The notes under the pieces were generated by a model, which was given only the letters and a program-made list of their open reading frames with translations, ran no database searches and had not been told where the DNA came from. 14,432 bases of DNA from an uncultured Nitrososphaera sp. (GTDB lineage: Archaea > Thermoproteota > Nitrososphaeria > Nitrososphaerales > Nitrososphaeraceae): assembly GCF_946478925.1 (NCBI RefSeq), contig NZ_CAMLDP010000048.1, positions 1-14,432 of the forward strand, read 5' to 3'. The translations under genes were made by a program, and so were the position numbers. This document shows, in pieces, positions 1 through 5,868 of the stretch (position 1 is the stretch's first letter; each line of letters begins with the position of its first letter).

Positions 1-69
1 CCAATAAATTTGCGCCCACGGTTTTTCGCCGCGTCATCATCCAGTATTCTGTTGCTTTCGACAAAAGCA

Positions 70-107
70 AGAAAAGAAAGAAAGAAGAAAAAGGAAGGAA
101 AAAATCC
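70..107 (-). terminator. Pyrimidine-rich terminator candidate downstream of the secreted protein gene
   Basis: The plus strand carries an almost pure A/G run here, so a transcript of the leftward gene ending at 154 would meet a long U/C-rich tract with several U runs about 50-85 bases after its stop codon. U-rich tracts are the usual archaeal intrinsic termination signal. A 7-bp hairpin (TTGCTTT at 52-58 with AAAGCAA at 64-70) sits just beyond. The rest of 1-153 holds no gene I can support. Confidence 0.45.
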
Positions 108-153
108 GATGACGGGTTTGGCCAGTTGCCTGCTGCACTGACCTATCTATCAT

Positions 154-876
154 CTATCTCATGTTTCGCATTTGCTTGACTATCCCGTAGGACAGGTCGT
201 CTGCCATCATCATTGCTTCCTTCTTGATTTCATCGAATGCAGAAACATCGTCCTTGTAGTTCCCGGTCAGTCTTGCAACAGCCTCGGCTTTGGTAAGGGC
301 GAGGTGCTTGTTCAGCATTTCAAGCAGGTCTTTCTTGGACCAGTTTGGATTCGCATCGCTGAGGAAGGTCGCAATATCATCTGCATTCTGGTACCACCTT
401 TTCTCTGCAGCTTGCACTCCTGCATTGTCCCCGGCTTTGGCTGCGCTTAACAGGTCTACGGCGATCAGGATGTGGTCCTTGAGGAGCGAAGTGAGTTTAT
501 TCCCTGCTTCCTCGCCGTAGAAAGGCTTTATCGCATTGCCAATGTCTTCTTGGTTCTTCAAGAGTCGTTCTGCTGCAAAATCAACGTCAGGTGCTCCTGC
601 AGCCGCGCTTATGATGTACATCCTTGTCCAGACGACGTGATCCACCCACAGGTCACGCATCGCCATCTTGAACGCGACAGCATTGACACCACTCAAGCGT
701 GGTTTTTCCGTTACGGCAGGTTTACCGTGTTCTTTTGCCGTGTCTGACGAGGAGTCTGTGTTGCTGTTGGTTTGGTTGGCAGCCAACGCCGCCGGCATGA
801 CGGAAATAATCATGGCCGACAGTAATCCTGCTGCCGCTGCTACCGCAAGAATGCGGACGGAATCATTATGATTCAC
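154..876 (-). CDS. Secreted helical protein of unknown function
   Basis: This 240-residue protein has an N-terminal signal sequence: a few polar residues, a hydrophobic core of Ala, Leu and Ile at about residues 9-31, and an A-L-A/A-N cleavage-like site near 33. A Ser/Thr/Asn-rich linker follows to about residue 60. The rest (65-240) is strongly helical, with regularly spaced Asp/Glu/Lys and Trp residues (DLWVDHVVW around 75), suggesting an extracytoplasmic helical bundle. It has no cysteines and no recognisable catalytic motif. The start is GTG at 876; a TATA box at 898-905 puts the transcription start almost on that codon, so the mRNA is probably leaderless. It stands alone, divergent from the small membrane protein at 1085. 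I do not recognise the family; a periplasmic sensor or binding domain is possible but unsupported. Confidence 0.75.
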   Translation of the reverse strand: MNHNDSVRILAVAAAAGLLSAMIISVMPAALAANQTNSNTDSSSDTAKEHGKPAVTEKPRLSGVNAVAFKMAMRDLWVDHVVWTRMYIISAAAGAPDVDFAAERLLKNQEDIGNAIKPFYGEEAGNKLTSLLKDHILIAVDLLSAAKAGDNAGVQAAEKRWYQNADDIATFLSDANPNWSKKDLLEMLNKHLALTKAEAVARLTGNYKDDVSAFDEIKKEAMMMADDLSYGIVKQMRNMR

Positions 877-882
877 GCCATT

Positions 883-894
883 GGCACGGGTGCC
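883..894. promoter_or_regulatory. Inverted repeat between TATA box and start (possible operator)
   Basis: GGCAC-GG-GTGCC is a perfect 5-bp inverted repeat with a 2-bp centre, lying between the TATA box (898-905) and the GTG start at 876, where a bound repressor would block transcription initiation. A site this short can occur by chance, so the operator role is a guess. Confidence 0.25.
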
Positions 895-897
895 TCT

Positions 898-905
898 TTT
901 ATAAA
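898..905 (-). promoter_or_regulatory. TATA box for the secreted protein gene at 154-876
   Basis: TTTATAAA reads the same on both strands. Its centre is about 26 bases before the GTG codon at 876, the standard archaeal TATA-to-start-site distance, predicting a leaderless mRNA. Confidence 0.6.
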
Positions 906-1065
906 CTTTAGCTACTATAAAGTATCTAAAATAGCAATATTATGCAAGCCGGTACAACCGCGTTAAATTCTCTGGCAGGCTTGCCGCTTTTGCTGTTTGG
1001 GTCTGGTAACTTGTCATAGCATTTTTGGGTGATTTTCCAGGCGACGAAGGGTTAACATGCCTTCC

Positions 1066-1085
1066 ATGCATAGCAATACATGCAT
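1066..1085. repeat. Two ATGCAT palindromes 14 bp apart at the start of a small membrane protein gene
   Basis: ATGCAT occurs at 1066-1071 and again at 1080-1085, the second touching the proposed TTG start (1085-1087). Two identical self-complementary hexamers over a start region could be an operator. If translation begins upstream instead (TTG at 1025) they would simply be coding. Confidence 0.25.
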
Positions 1086-1294
1086 TGGACCGCGAGAAGG
1101 CCATAACCATTGCCATCATGGCCGGCCTTTTTGGCGGGCTTGTCGGCGGGCCGGTCGCGTCGCTTGCAGACTATTACGCCCCGCCGGAAAAGAGGCTGTG
1201 GCTGTTCATGGCACCTGAAATCATCGGCTTTATCTGCATGGGCCTGATGGTCTATTACGGCAAGTCAAGGAAAAAGGAAAAGCAACAAGCCTAA
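1085..1294 (+). CDS. Small two-helix membrane protein
   Basis: A protein of about 69 residues with two hydrophobic segments: a Gly-rich helix (AITIAIMAGLFGG...) and a second one containing PEIIGFICMGLMVYYG, separated by a short loop with Pro, Glu and Lys. It ends in a basic tail (KSRKKEKQQA), which suggests a cytoplasmic C-terminus. The start is uncertain. The frame is open from TTG at 1025, but the upstream part (with Cys and His residues) does not resemble a membrane-protein N-terminus. TTG at 1085 gives a charged DREKA lead into the first helix; ATG at 1118 would cut into that helix. A weak AT-rich element (GGTTAACA, about 1048-1055) sits roughly where a TATA box for a start near 1080 would be. 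The stop lies 6 bp from the convergent gene at 1301. Function is unknown. Confidence 0.55.
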   Translation: MDREKAITIAIMAGLFGGLVGGPVASLADYYAPPEKRLWLFMAPEIIGFICMGLMVYYGKSRKKEKQQA

Positions 1295-1300
1295 ACTGTG

Positions 1301-1807
1301 TTATTGTATGTAGGACTGGCTCGCCCTGTCGAAATTCTTGACTACCTGGAACTCCCTTCCAAACTGCGTCTGCACCATGTTGCGCAGCTGGGGAAACAAT
1401 GACGACGGGTCTTCCTTGGCCATTTTCGTCGAGCTGTGGCTCTCCCCGAGCATAGTCTTGCAGAGGTCATAGGTCATCTGGCGCACAGTGTTCTCGTCGA
1501 TGATGCCCAGGCTGTGCAGGTACTCGTGCGCAAGAACCATGAACACGTAGGCGTTGTATTCTGCCTCCGAGCCGGACAGCCTGCGGATTGCGGCAAGCAC
1601 GTGGCTGTTCATCACTATGACGTTTGATCCAAGGATGTGATAGGCGCCAAGGTTCGTCGGCATGACCTGCAGTATCAGGCTCAGGCCGGCGCGGTGCATC
1701 TTGAATTTTTCATAGACGGCGCTCTTGACAAGCTCAAAGGCTTCGTTAAAGTCCTTCAAGCCTGCGACCTTTGCCCGGAACTCCTCTTGCGACTGCACTC
1801 CAGCCAT
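1301..1807 (-). CDS. Small cytosolic metzincin-like putative metallopeptidase
   Basis: This 168-residue protein has no signal peptide or membrane segment. Its centre carries HEYLHSLGIID at residues 94-104, an exact HExxHxxGxxD pattern: His94 and His98 would bind zinc, Glu95 would be the general base, and Asp104 would be the third ligand, as in the Asp variant of the metzincin zinc site. A Met at 111 could serve as a Met-turn, although it is close. Before the motif there is a probable beta strand (NVIVMNSHV) as in the edge strand of zincins, and a helix running into the HExxH. The C-terminal 50 residues are polar. ATG at 1807 was chosen; a TATA-like CTTTATA at 1825-1831 is slightly close, so GTG at 1798 is an alternative. 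The overall family is not recognised. Peptidase activity is inferred only from the motif. Confidence 0.7.
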   Translation of the reverse strand: MAGVQSQEEFRAKVAGLKDFNEAFELVKSAVYEKFKMHRAGLSLILQVMPTNLGAYHILGSNVIVMNSHVLAAIRRLSGSEAEYNAYVFMVLAHEYLHSLGIIDENTVRQMTYDLCKTMLGESHSSTKMAKEDPSSLFPQLRNMVQTQFGREFQVVKNFDRASQSYIQ

Positions 1808-1824
1808 TATTGTGCGACCGGCCG

Positions 1825-1831
1825 TATAAAG
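1825..1831 (-). promoter_or_regulatory. TATA box for the metzincin-like gene
   Basis: CTTTATA on the minus strand is centred 21 bases before the ATG at 1807, implying a leaderless transcript or a start at the internal GTG at 1798. Confidence 0.45.
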
Positions 1832-1879
1832 CCGGCAGTAAGCCGGAGCTTACTTCGCAATCTTTTTTACTGTCACCCC

Positions 1880-2431
1880 ATGTGTGTAGTGTCCGTGGCC
1901 AAGGCAAAGCTAAACCTCGACAGGATAATCAGCAAGCACCCGGACTTTCCAAAACCAGGCATACTTTTCCGCGACATCAACCCCGTTTTCAGAAATCCCG
2001 CCGCGCTAAAGTTCATTGCAAGCGAGGTCTCCCGCAGGTTTTCAAAGACAAAGTACGACGTGACGGCAGGCATCGAGTCGCGGGGTTTTGTAGTCGCCAC
2101 CGCGCTTGGCATGAAGACTGGCAAGGGAGTGATAATGATAAGAAAAGCAGGCAAGCTCCCCGGCCCCACGATAAAGAAATCGTACGACATCGAGTACGGC
2201 AGCGCCACGATGGAGCTGCAGACGGACGCGGTGAAAAGGGGGCAAAAAGTCCTGATAGTCGACGACCTTATTGCGACCGGCGGCACCGCAGTCGCGGCCG
2301 CGCAGCTGGTAGAGGAGCTTGGGGGCAAGGTCGCAGGGTTTGCATTTGTGATTGAACTTGCAGGATTAAAGGGCGCCGACAGGCTGCGCCAGATGGGCTA
2401 CAAAGTCGAGTCGCTGGTGGTGTACGATTAA
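1880..2431 (+). CDS. apt: Adenine phosphoribosyltransferase
   Basis: Transfers the phosphoribosyl group of PRPP to adenine, giving AMP and pyrophosphate (purine salvage, cytosolic). The 183-residue protein shows the type I PRTase fold: the PRPP-binding signature VLIVDDLIATGGTA at 124-137, the GIESRGF segment at 64-70, and the flexible catalytic loop RKAGKLPGP at 88-96 typical of bacterial-type APRTs. The N-terminal phrase DFPKPGILFRDI (22-33) is also characteristic of this family. Length is normal for it. ATG at 1880 was chosen; GTG at 1889 or 1895 would fit equally well, because no clear TATA box or Shine-Dalgarno decides it. The stop codon overlaps the next gene's ATG by one base (TAATG), so the two are translationally coupled. 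The partner releases adenine, which explains the pairing. Confidence 0.93.
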   Translation: MCVVSVAKAKLNLDRIISKHPDFPKPGILFRDINPVFRNPAALKFIASEVSRRFSKTKYDVTAGIESRGFVVATALGMKTGKGVIMIRKAGKLPGPTIKKSYDIEYGSATMELQTDAVKRGQKVLIVDDLIATGGTAVAAAQLVEELGGKVAGFAFVIELAGLKGADRLRQMGYKVESLVVYD

Positions 2432-3231
2432 TGATGGAAGAAAAGGCAGACATTGGCATCATCGGAGGCACCGGCGTATACGACGCCGGCCTTTTCAACG
2501 ACAAAAAGGAGGTCAAGGTGCACACGCCGTACGGCGAGCCTTCCGATCTCGTCACGATAGGCGAGTACGCGGGCAGAAAGGTCGCGTTCCTGCCCAGGCA
2601 CGGCAAGGGCCACAGGATACCCCCTCACAAGATCAATTTCCGCGCCAACGTCTGGGCTCTAAAGCAGCTGGGCGTCAAGCGCATAATAGCGCCGTCGGCA
2701 GTCGGGAGCCTCGGCTTTGACTACAAACCCGGCCACATCGCGCTTCCCGACCAGTTCATCGACTTTACCAAGAAAAGGGAATACACGTTCTACGACGGCG
2801 GGCAGGTTGCGCACGTCTCGATGGCAGACCCGTTCTGCCCGGAGATCCGCGACGTTGCCGCAAATGTCATCAAGAAACTAGATTTCCCGTTCCAACCAAA
2901 AGCCACGTACGTCTGCATCGAAGGCCCGCGCTTTTCGACCAGGGCAGAATCAAAATTTTTCCGCGACGTGATGAAGGCAGACATAATTGGCATGACGCTC
3001 GTGCCAGAAGTCACGCTTGCGCGCGAGGCTGAAATCTGCTATCTGTCGGTGGCAACCGTCACCGACTATGACGTCTGGGCAGAGATACCCGTCACGTCAA
3101 AAGAGATCATCGAGACTTTGCACAAGAACGTGGAAAAGACGAAAAAGCTGGTTGCAGAGCTGATACCGGCGCTGCCTCTTGAACGCACAAAATGCGCCTG
3201 CGGAAACGCATTGGAAGGTTCCTTACTCTGA
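2431..3231 (+). CDS. mtnP: S-methyl-5'-thioadenosine phosphorylase
   Basis: Phosphorolyses methylthioadenosine, a by-product of polyamine synthesis and other SAM reactions, to adenine and 5-methylthioribose 1-phosphate. The 266-residue length is typical of MTAP/PNP trimer enzymes. Visible signatures are the phosphate loop GGTG (12-15), RHG (56-58), the family segment EGPRFSTRAE (164-173), the GMT...PE substrate region (187-193) and TDYDVW (211-216), whose Asp residues favour 6-amino purines such as adenine. The C-terminus carries a CxC pair (Cys255, Cys257) like the one reported in hyperthermophilic archaeal MTAP enzymes. A 6-oxopurine (methylthioinosine) specificity is less likely. The start ATG at 2431 shares a base with the apt stop; a second ATG follows at 2434. 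The 3' end overlaps the convergent gene (stop at 3223) by 9 bp. Confidence 0.93.
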   Translation: MMEEKADIGIIGGTGVYDAGLFNDKKEVKVHTPYGEPSDLVTIGEYAGRKVAFLPRHGKGHRIPPHKINFRANVWALKQLGVKRIIAPSAVGSLGFDYKPGHIALPDQFIDFTKKREYTFYDGGQVAHVSMADPFCPEIRDVAANVIKKLDFPFQPKATYVCIEGPRFSTRAESKFFRDVMKADIIGMTLVPEVTLAREAEICYLSVATVTDYDVWAEIPVTSKEIIETLHKNVEKTKKLVAELIPALPLERTKCACGNALEGSLL

Positions 3232-3531
3232 CGACGACGGCGGCTTTATCCCTTCCGGCAGGGTGACGTCGCCTTCCACTATCTTGCGCTGGATGGTGTC
3301 CACCAGCGCGTCAGGGTCGATGCCCAGTTTTGCGACCTTTTCAAGCGTCGTCTTGGCAATCTTGACGCTTGCGTTGTGGCCGCCTATCCTTCCAAAGGCG
3401 ATGGCGGTGAACCTGAACTCTTTTCCCTTGACCACGAAATAACCTGACAGTTTCGCGGCGATTTCGCTTCCGTCGGCGTTTTTGACAAACACTGTTACTG
3501 GAATATCGTTGTTATCGCCGGCGCGCTCCAT
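3223..3531 (-). CDS. Conserved hypothetical small protein, last gene of the ferritin operon
   Basis: A 102-residue cytosolic protein without cysteines. The first half alternates hydrophobic and polar residues (IPVTVFVKNADG..., KLSGYFVVKGKEFRFTAIAFG), suggesting a beta-sheet domain. The second half is helical, with Lys and Asp (ASVKIAKTTLEKVAKLG, DPDALVDTIQRKIVEG), and ends in a Pro/Ser tail. The ATG at 3531 follows the upstream gene's stop by 5 bases, the same tight spacing seen at 4342-4346, so it is almost certainly co-transcribed and possibly translationally coupled. Its 3' end overlaps mtnP on the other strand by 9 bp. I do not recognise the family; a nucleic-acid or protein interaction role is only a guess. 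Confidence 0.65.
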   Translation of the reverse strand: MERAGDNNDIPVTVFVKNADGSEIAAKLSGYFVVKGKEFRFTAIAFGRIGGHNASVKIAKTTLEKVAKLGIDPDALVDTIQRKIVEGDVTLPEGIKPPSSSE

Positions 3532-3536
3532 TTTGA

Positions 3537-3944
3537 TTACTTGCCCTCTACCTCTACGTTGCGGTTTACGTTGTCCTTGACCAGAAAGCTCCACCATTCC
3601 GGGTCGGCTATGGCAAAGTCCTTAATGTCGATTTCCACTGGCTTTTCGTCGGCGTCCACAAACCTGAACCGGCCTTCTTTTACCAGTTTTACAAGGCGCC
3701 AGCGCAGGTGCCCCTTGCGTTTCCTGCTGACTGCGACCGCCCATTCTTCCTCTGGCTTTTTCTTGGGCATTCCGATATAGTCGACGATGTCGAGGATGCC
3801 GAGGCGCTTTTCCTCGCAGAACATGTCCTTTGTAAGCAAACTGCGCCAGATGTCCACCGAGCCGAGCGTCCTTCCGTTCTCGTTGATGTTTATAACTCCA
3901 AAGTAGACTACCTTGTCGCCGCCCGTCGGATCTGAAGTCGTCAT
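3537..3944 (-). CDS. Conserved hypothetical protein in the ferritin operon
   Basis: A 135-residue cytosolic protein. A short polar N-terminus leads to a beta-rich segment (KVVYFGVININ), a helical part with DIWRSLL and ILDIVDYIGM, then basic stretches (KKKPEEEW, SRKRKGHLRWRLVKLVKEG) and an acidic C-terminal region containing PEWWSFLVKD. The clustered Arg/Lys and Trp residues would suit RNA, DNA or membrane-surface contact, but no named domain is visible. The start is ATG at 3944, with a purine-rich AGAGGA just before it. An alternative upstream start would overlap the regulator gene. The next gene starts 5 bases after the stop. A TATA-like CTAAATAG inside the end of the upstream regulator gene could give a secondary promoter. 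Confidence 0.65.
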   Translation of the reverse strand: MTTSDPTGGDKVVYFGVININENGRTLGSVDIWRSLLTKDMFCEEKRLGILDIVDYIGMPKKKPEEEWAVAVSRKRKGHLRWRLVKLVKEGRFRFVDADEKPVEIDIKDFAIADPEWWSFLVKDNVNRNVEVEGK

Positions 3945-3978
3945 ATCCTCTTTTGCAGTACAGAGAGCCGGCGGACGC

Positions 3979-4341
3979 CTATTTAGTCCTTGCATCTTCA
4001 AACGGCTTTTCAAGCACTATCCCGATGTTGTCCACCCGGAGGTTCTTCTTGAAGGGGATGCCGTCCTCGGCGCAGCGGCGCCTGTAGCGGTTGGTGACTG
4101 CAAAGCGGGGATGCAGCGACTCAAACTCGGTCGCAGTTATCTCGATGACCATGCCCCGGCCGACGAGGGATTTTGCAACCTCTTGCGCCTGCTTTTCGTC
4201 AACTCCTATTGCCCTTGATATCCTGGCGGCGTCCATCTTGCCATTCTTTACGATGGCGACGTACGCCCTGGCCTCTTCCGGGGTTATCCTCAGCTCTTCT
4301 ATTATGGCCTGCTCGACGTTTGCGAGGTTGACTGCTGACAT
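3979..4341 (-). CDS. TrmB-like winged helix-turn-helix regulator
   Basis: This 120-residue protein begins with a winged helix-turn-helix of the TrmB type: ELRITPEEARAYVAIVKNG (16-34) matches the 'glyceraldehyde-regulator' pattern in which an Ala-Arg-Ala-Tyr helix is followed by a short turn, then DAARISRAIGVDEKQAQEVAKSL (37-59) as positioning and recognition helices, and GRGMVIEI as the wing. A short conserved-looking tail (FESLHPRFAVTNRYRRRC, 73-90) replaces the sugar-binding domain of full TrmB proteins, so no sugar ligand should be assumed. ATG at 4341 has a purine-rich AAGAGAG just ahead and lies 5 bases after the ferritin-like gene's stop, so the regulator is co-transcribed with it and may control that operon. 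The target and signal are unknown. Confidence 0.75.
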   Translation of the reverse strand: MSAVNLANVEQAIIEELRITPEEARAYVAIVKNGKMDAARISRAIGVDEKQAQEVAKSLVGRGMVIEITATEFESLHPRFAVTNRYRRRCAEDGIPFKKNLRVDNIGIVLEKPFEDARTK

Positions 4342-4346
4342 CTCTC

Positions 4347-4838
4347 TTACTTTACTTCAAGCGAGTTGAGGATATCTTCTGTGTGCTGCTCGTCCTTGAC
4401 CTCGTCGGCAAGGATCGTGGTGGCGAGGTTGTACGTGACAAAATCGCCCAGCTCCAGCGCCTTTTTCGCAAGCGCGTTATAGTTTTCGACAGCCTTGCCC
4501 TCGAATTTCACGGCGCGCTCTAGCGCGGACCTTAACGTCAGGTGCTTTACCGGGTCAAGCGGACCGATGGTGCTCAGTTTCTCCCACTCGGCCGGGTCGC
4601 TTGGCGCCTTGCCCCCAAGCTCGGAAATCCTGTTTGCCAAAAGCTCTGCGTGCATCAGTTCGCCCGTCGCCTGCGTTTTTAGCGCCGGCGCGTAGGTGAC
4701 GAGTCCTATCCCTTCCATGTTGATGCCCACGTACCAAAAGTAGTGGAAGATGCGCATCTCGTCCGAGTACGCCTTCTTTAGCGTGTCGATTATCACCTGC
4801 GCGTTCTTGCCGAGGATCTTTTTCTCTGTGCGTCCCAT
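4347..4838 (-). CDS. Ferritin-like / Dps-like iron protein
   Basis: A 163-residue four-helix-bundle protein of the ferritin superfamily, likely storing or detoxifying iron and peroxide in the cytosol. Helix A contains SDEMRIFHYFWY (Glu27), helix B GELMHAELL (Glu60, His63: an ExxH pair), helix C FEGKAVENY (Glu113) and helix D DEVKDEQHTEDI, where His152 is preceded at the -3 position by Asp149 instead of the usual Glu. These are plausible diiron ligands, closer to bacterioferritin/DPS-like proteins than to Dps itself. It has no cysteines, so it is not a thioferritin of the Sulfolobus type. ATG at 4838 was chosen because a TATA box at 4867-4877 predicts transcription starting a few bases upstream; the ATG at 4853 would lie outside that transcript. 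It heads the operon with a TrmB-like regulator and two unknown genes. Confidence 0.82.
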   Translation of the reverse strand: MGRTEKKILGKNAQVIIDTLKKAYSDEMRIFHYFWYVGINMEGIGLVTYAPALKTQATGELMHAELLANRISELGGKAPSDPAEWEKLSTIGPLDPVKHLTLRSALERAVKFEGKAVENYNALAKKALELGDFVTYNLATTILADEVKDEQHTEDILNSLEVK

Positions 4839-4866
4839 ATGTATGCACGGCATAGAGGCGGCGTGG

Positions 4867-4877
4867 TATTTATTTTT
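4867..4877 (-). promoter_or_regulatory. TATA box for the ferritin-like operon
   Basis: AAAAATAAATA on the minus strand, immediately after the stop of the PfkB kinase gene, predicts transcription starting near 4845, about 7 bases before the ATG at 4838. The ferritin operon therefore probably has its own promoter despite only 40 bp separating it from the kinase. Confidence 0.55.
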
Positions 4878-4878
4878 G

Positions 4879-5781
4879 CTAGAATTGCACCAGATTGCGG
4901 TATTTCTGGTAGCGCGCCTCGACGTCGTCCTTTGTGATTGCAAGCAGGCGCCTGACGCCAAAGTCCTCGACGGCAAAAGAGCCCATGACGTTGCCGTATA
5001 TCACCGCCTCTTTCATCGTGCGGAAATCCAGGCTTCCCTTGCGGGCGATGTGGCCCAGAAACGCGCCGGCAAAAGAGTCGCCGGCGCCGGTCGGGTCAGA
5101 GATCTCGTTGAGAAAGAACGCAGCGGCTGGAAACACGTCGCCTTCCTTGGTAAAGAGCACGGCGCCGTGCTCGCCCTTTTTTATTATCGCAAATTTTGGC
5201 CCAAAAGACATTATCTGTCTCGCGCACTTTGCGATGTTGACCTCGTTGCAGAGAAGGCGCGCCTCGCTGTCGTTTATCACGACGCCGTCCGTTTTCCCCA
5301 TCATCTTTACCACGTCGTCCCTCGCAGTCTGTATCCAGTATTCTATGGTGTCGCAGACTACCAGTTTGGGCTTTTCAAAATGGCGCAGTACCTTCAAGTT
5401 CTGCCGCGGGTCGTTGTTTGCAAGGTAGACGTACTCCGACGTTGCATACTCTTCCGGGATGACCGGGTCGAAATCTGCAATGACGTTCAGCTCTGTCTTC
5501 AGAGTCGTCCTGTTTGACAGGTTATAGTCAAACTCGGAATCATAGTGGAAGCACTTGCCGCCGCTGACTGTCACGATGCCTTTCGTGTCGACGCTCTTTG
5601 ACCTGATCGCCTCGATGCTGGCAGAGGGCATGTCTTCGCCGATGGCGGCCACCATTCCGGTCCGGGCAAATATGCTTGCAGAAAGCGAGGCAAAGGTCGC
5701 GGCTCCACCAAGTATCCTTTCCTCCACCCGGAAAGGCGTGCGCGTGGTATCAAGCGCCATCGTGCCAAAGACGGTCAGCAC
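4879..5781 (-). CDS. PfkB-family (ribokinase-type) carbohydrate or nucleoside kinase
   Basis: A 300-residue ATP-dependent kinase of the ribokinase/PfkB fold. The C-terminal signature DPTGAGDSFAGAF at 229-241 carries the anion hole (GAGD) and the catalytic Asp235. The N-terminal substrate region has the Gly-Gly pair (LGGAATFASL, 24-33), and NDSE at 170-173 is the usual Mg/ATP-side motif. An ANNDP segment at 121-125 is distinctive. The substrate cannot be read from the sequence: ribose-type sugar, nucleoside or another alcohol are all open. The start is GTG at 5781, supported by a TATA box centred 26 bases upstream (leaderless). The gene diverges from ubiX across an 87-bp region and is followed by the ferritin operon after 40 bp. 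Confidence 0.85.
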   Translation of the reverse strand: MLTVFGTMALDTTRTPFRVEERILGGAATFASLSASIFARTGMVAAIGEDMPSASIEAIRSKSVDTKGIVTVSGGKCFHYDSEFDYNLSNRTTLKTELNVIADFDPVIPEEYATSEYVYLANNDPRQNLKVLRHFEKPKLVVCDTIEYWIQTARDDVVKMMGKTDGVVINDSEARLLCNEVNIAKCARQIMSFGPKFAIIKKGEHGAVLFTKEGDVFPAAAFFLNEISDPTGAGDSFAGAFLGHIARKGSLDFRTMKEAVIYGNVMGSFAVEDFGVRRLLAITKDDVEARYQKYRNLVQF

Positions 5782-5803
5782 GGCAAAAATGAACGACAGT
5801 CAG

Positions 5804-5812
5804 TAAATAAAC
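5804..5812 (-). promoter_or_regulatory. TATA box for the PfkB kinase gene
   Basis: GTTTATTTA on the minus strand is centred 26 bases from the GTG start at 5781, so the transcript should begin at or next to the start codon. Confidence 0.6.
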
Positions 5813-5839
5813 CCTGCGCTGCTACTGTCGGCGGCACCG

Positions 5840-5848
5840 TTATATAAC
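5840..5848 (+). promoter_or_regulatory. TATA box for ubiX
   Basis: TTATATAAC is centred about 26 bases before the GTG at 5869, again predicting a leaderless mRNA. It lies only 28 bp from the oppositely oriented TATA box of the kinase gene, so the two promoters are back to back and could compete. Confidence 0.65.
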
Positions 5849-5868
5849 AAGCGTACGAGCTTGCCAGT

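Noticed and set aside
32..115. CGTCATC and GATGACG inverted pair flanking the purine run
   Set aside because: Only 7 bp with a 70-base spacer; expected by chance.
141..162. Short tandem CTATC-type repeats
   Set aside because: They span only about 20 bases at the stop codon of the secreted protein gene, too short for a functional array.
1..180. An open frame running in from the left edge and ending at 180, with a Lys/Glu-rich stretch
   Set aside because: It overlaps the secreted protein gene, two forward frames are open here because the purine run lacks stops, and the tail looks like no known protein end. The purine run is better explained as the leftward gene's terminator.
1637..1879. N-terminal extension of apt upstream of 1880
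   Set aside because: It is antisense to the metzincin-like gene, and the APRT family starts near residue 1 of the 1880 form.
4750..5517. Long plus-strand frame opposite the ferritin-like and PfkB genes
   Set aside because: It is antisense to two recognised genes. High G/C third positions make long antisense frames common here, and the translation has no domain.
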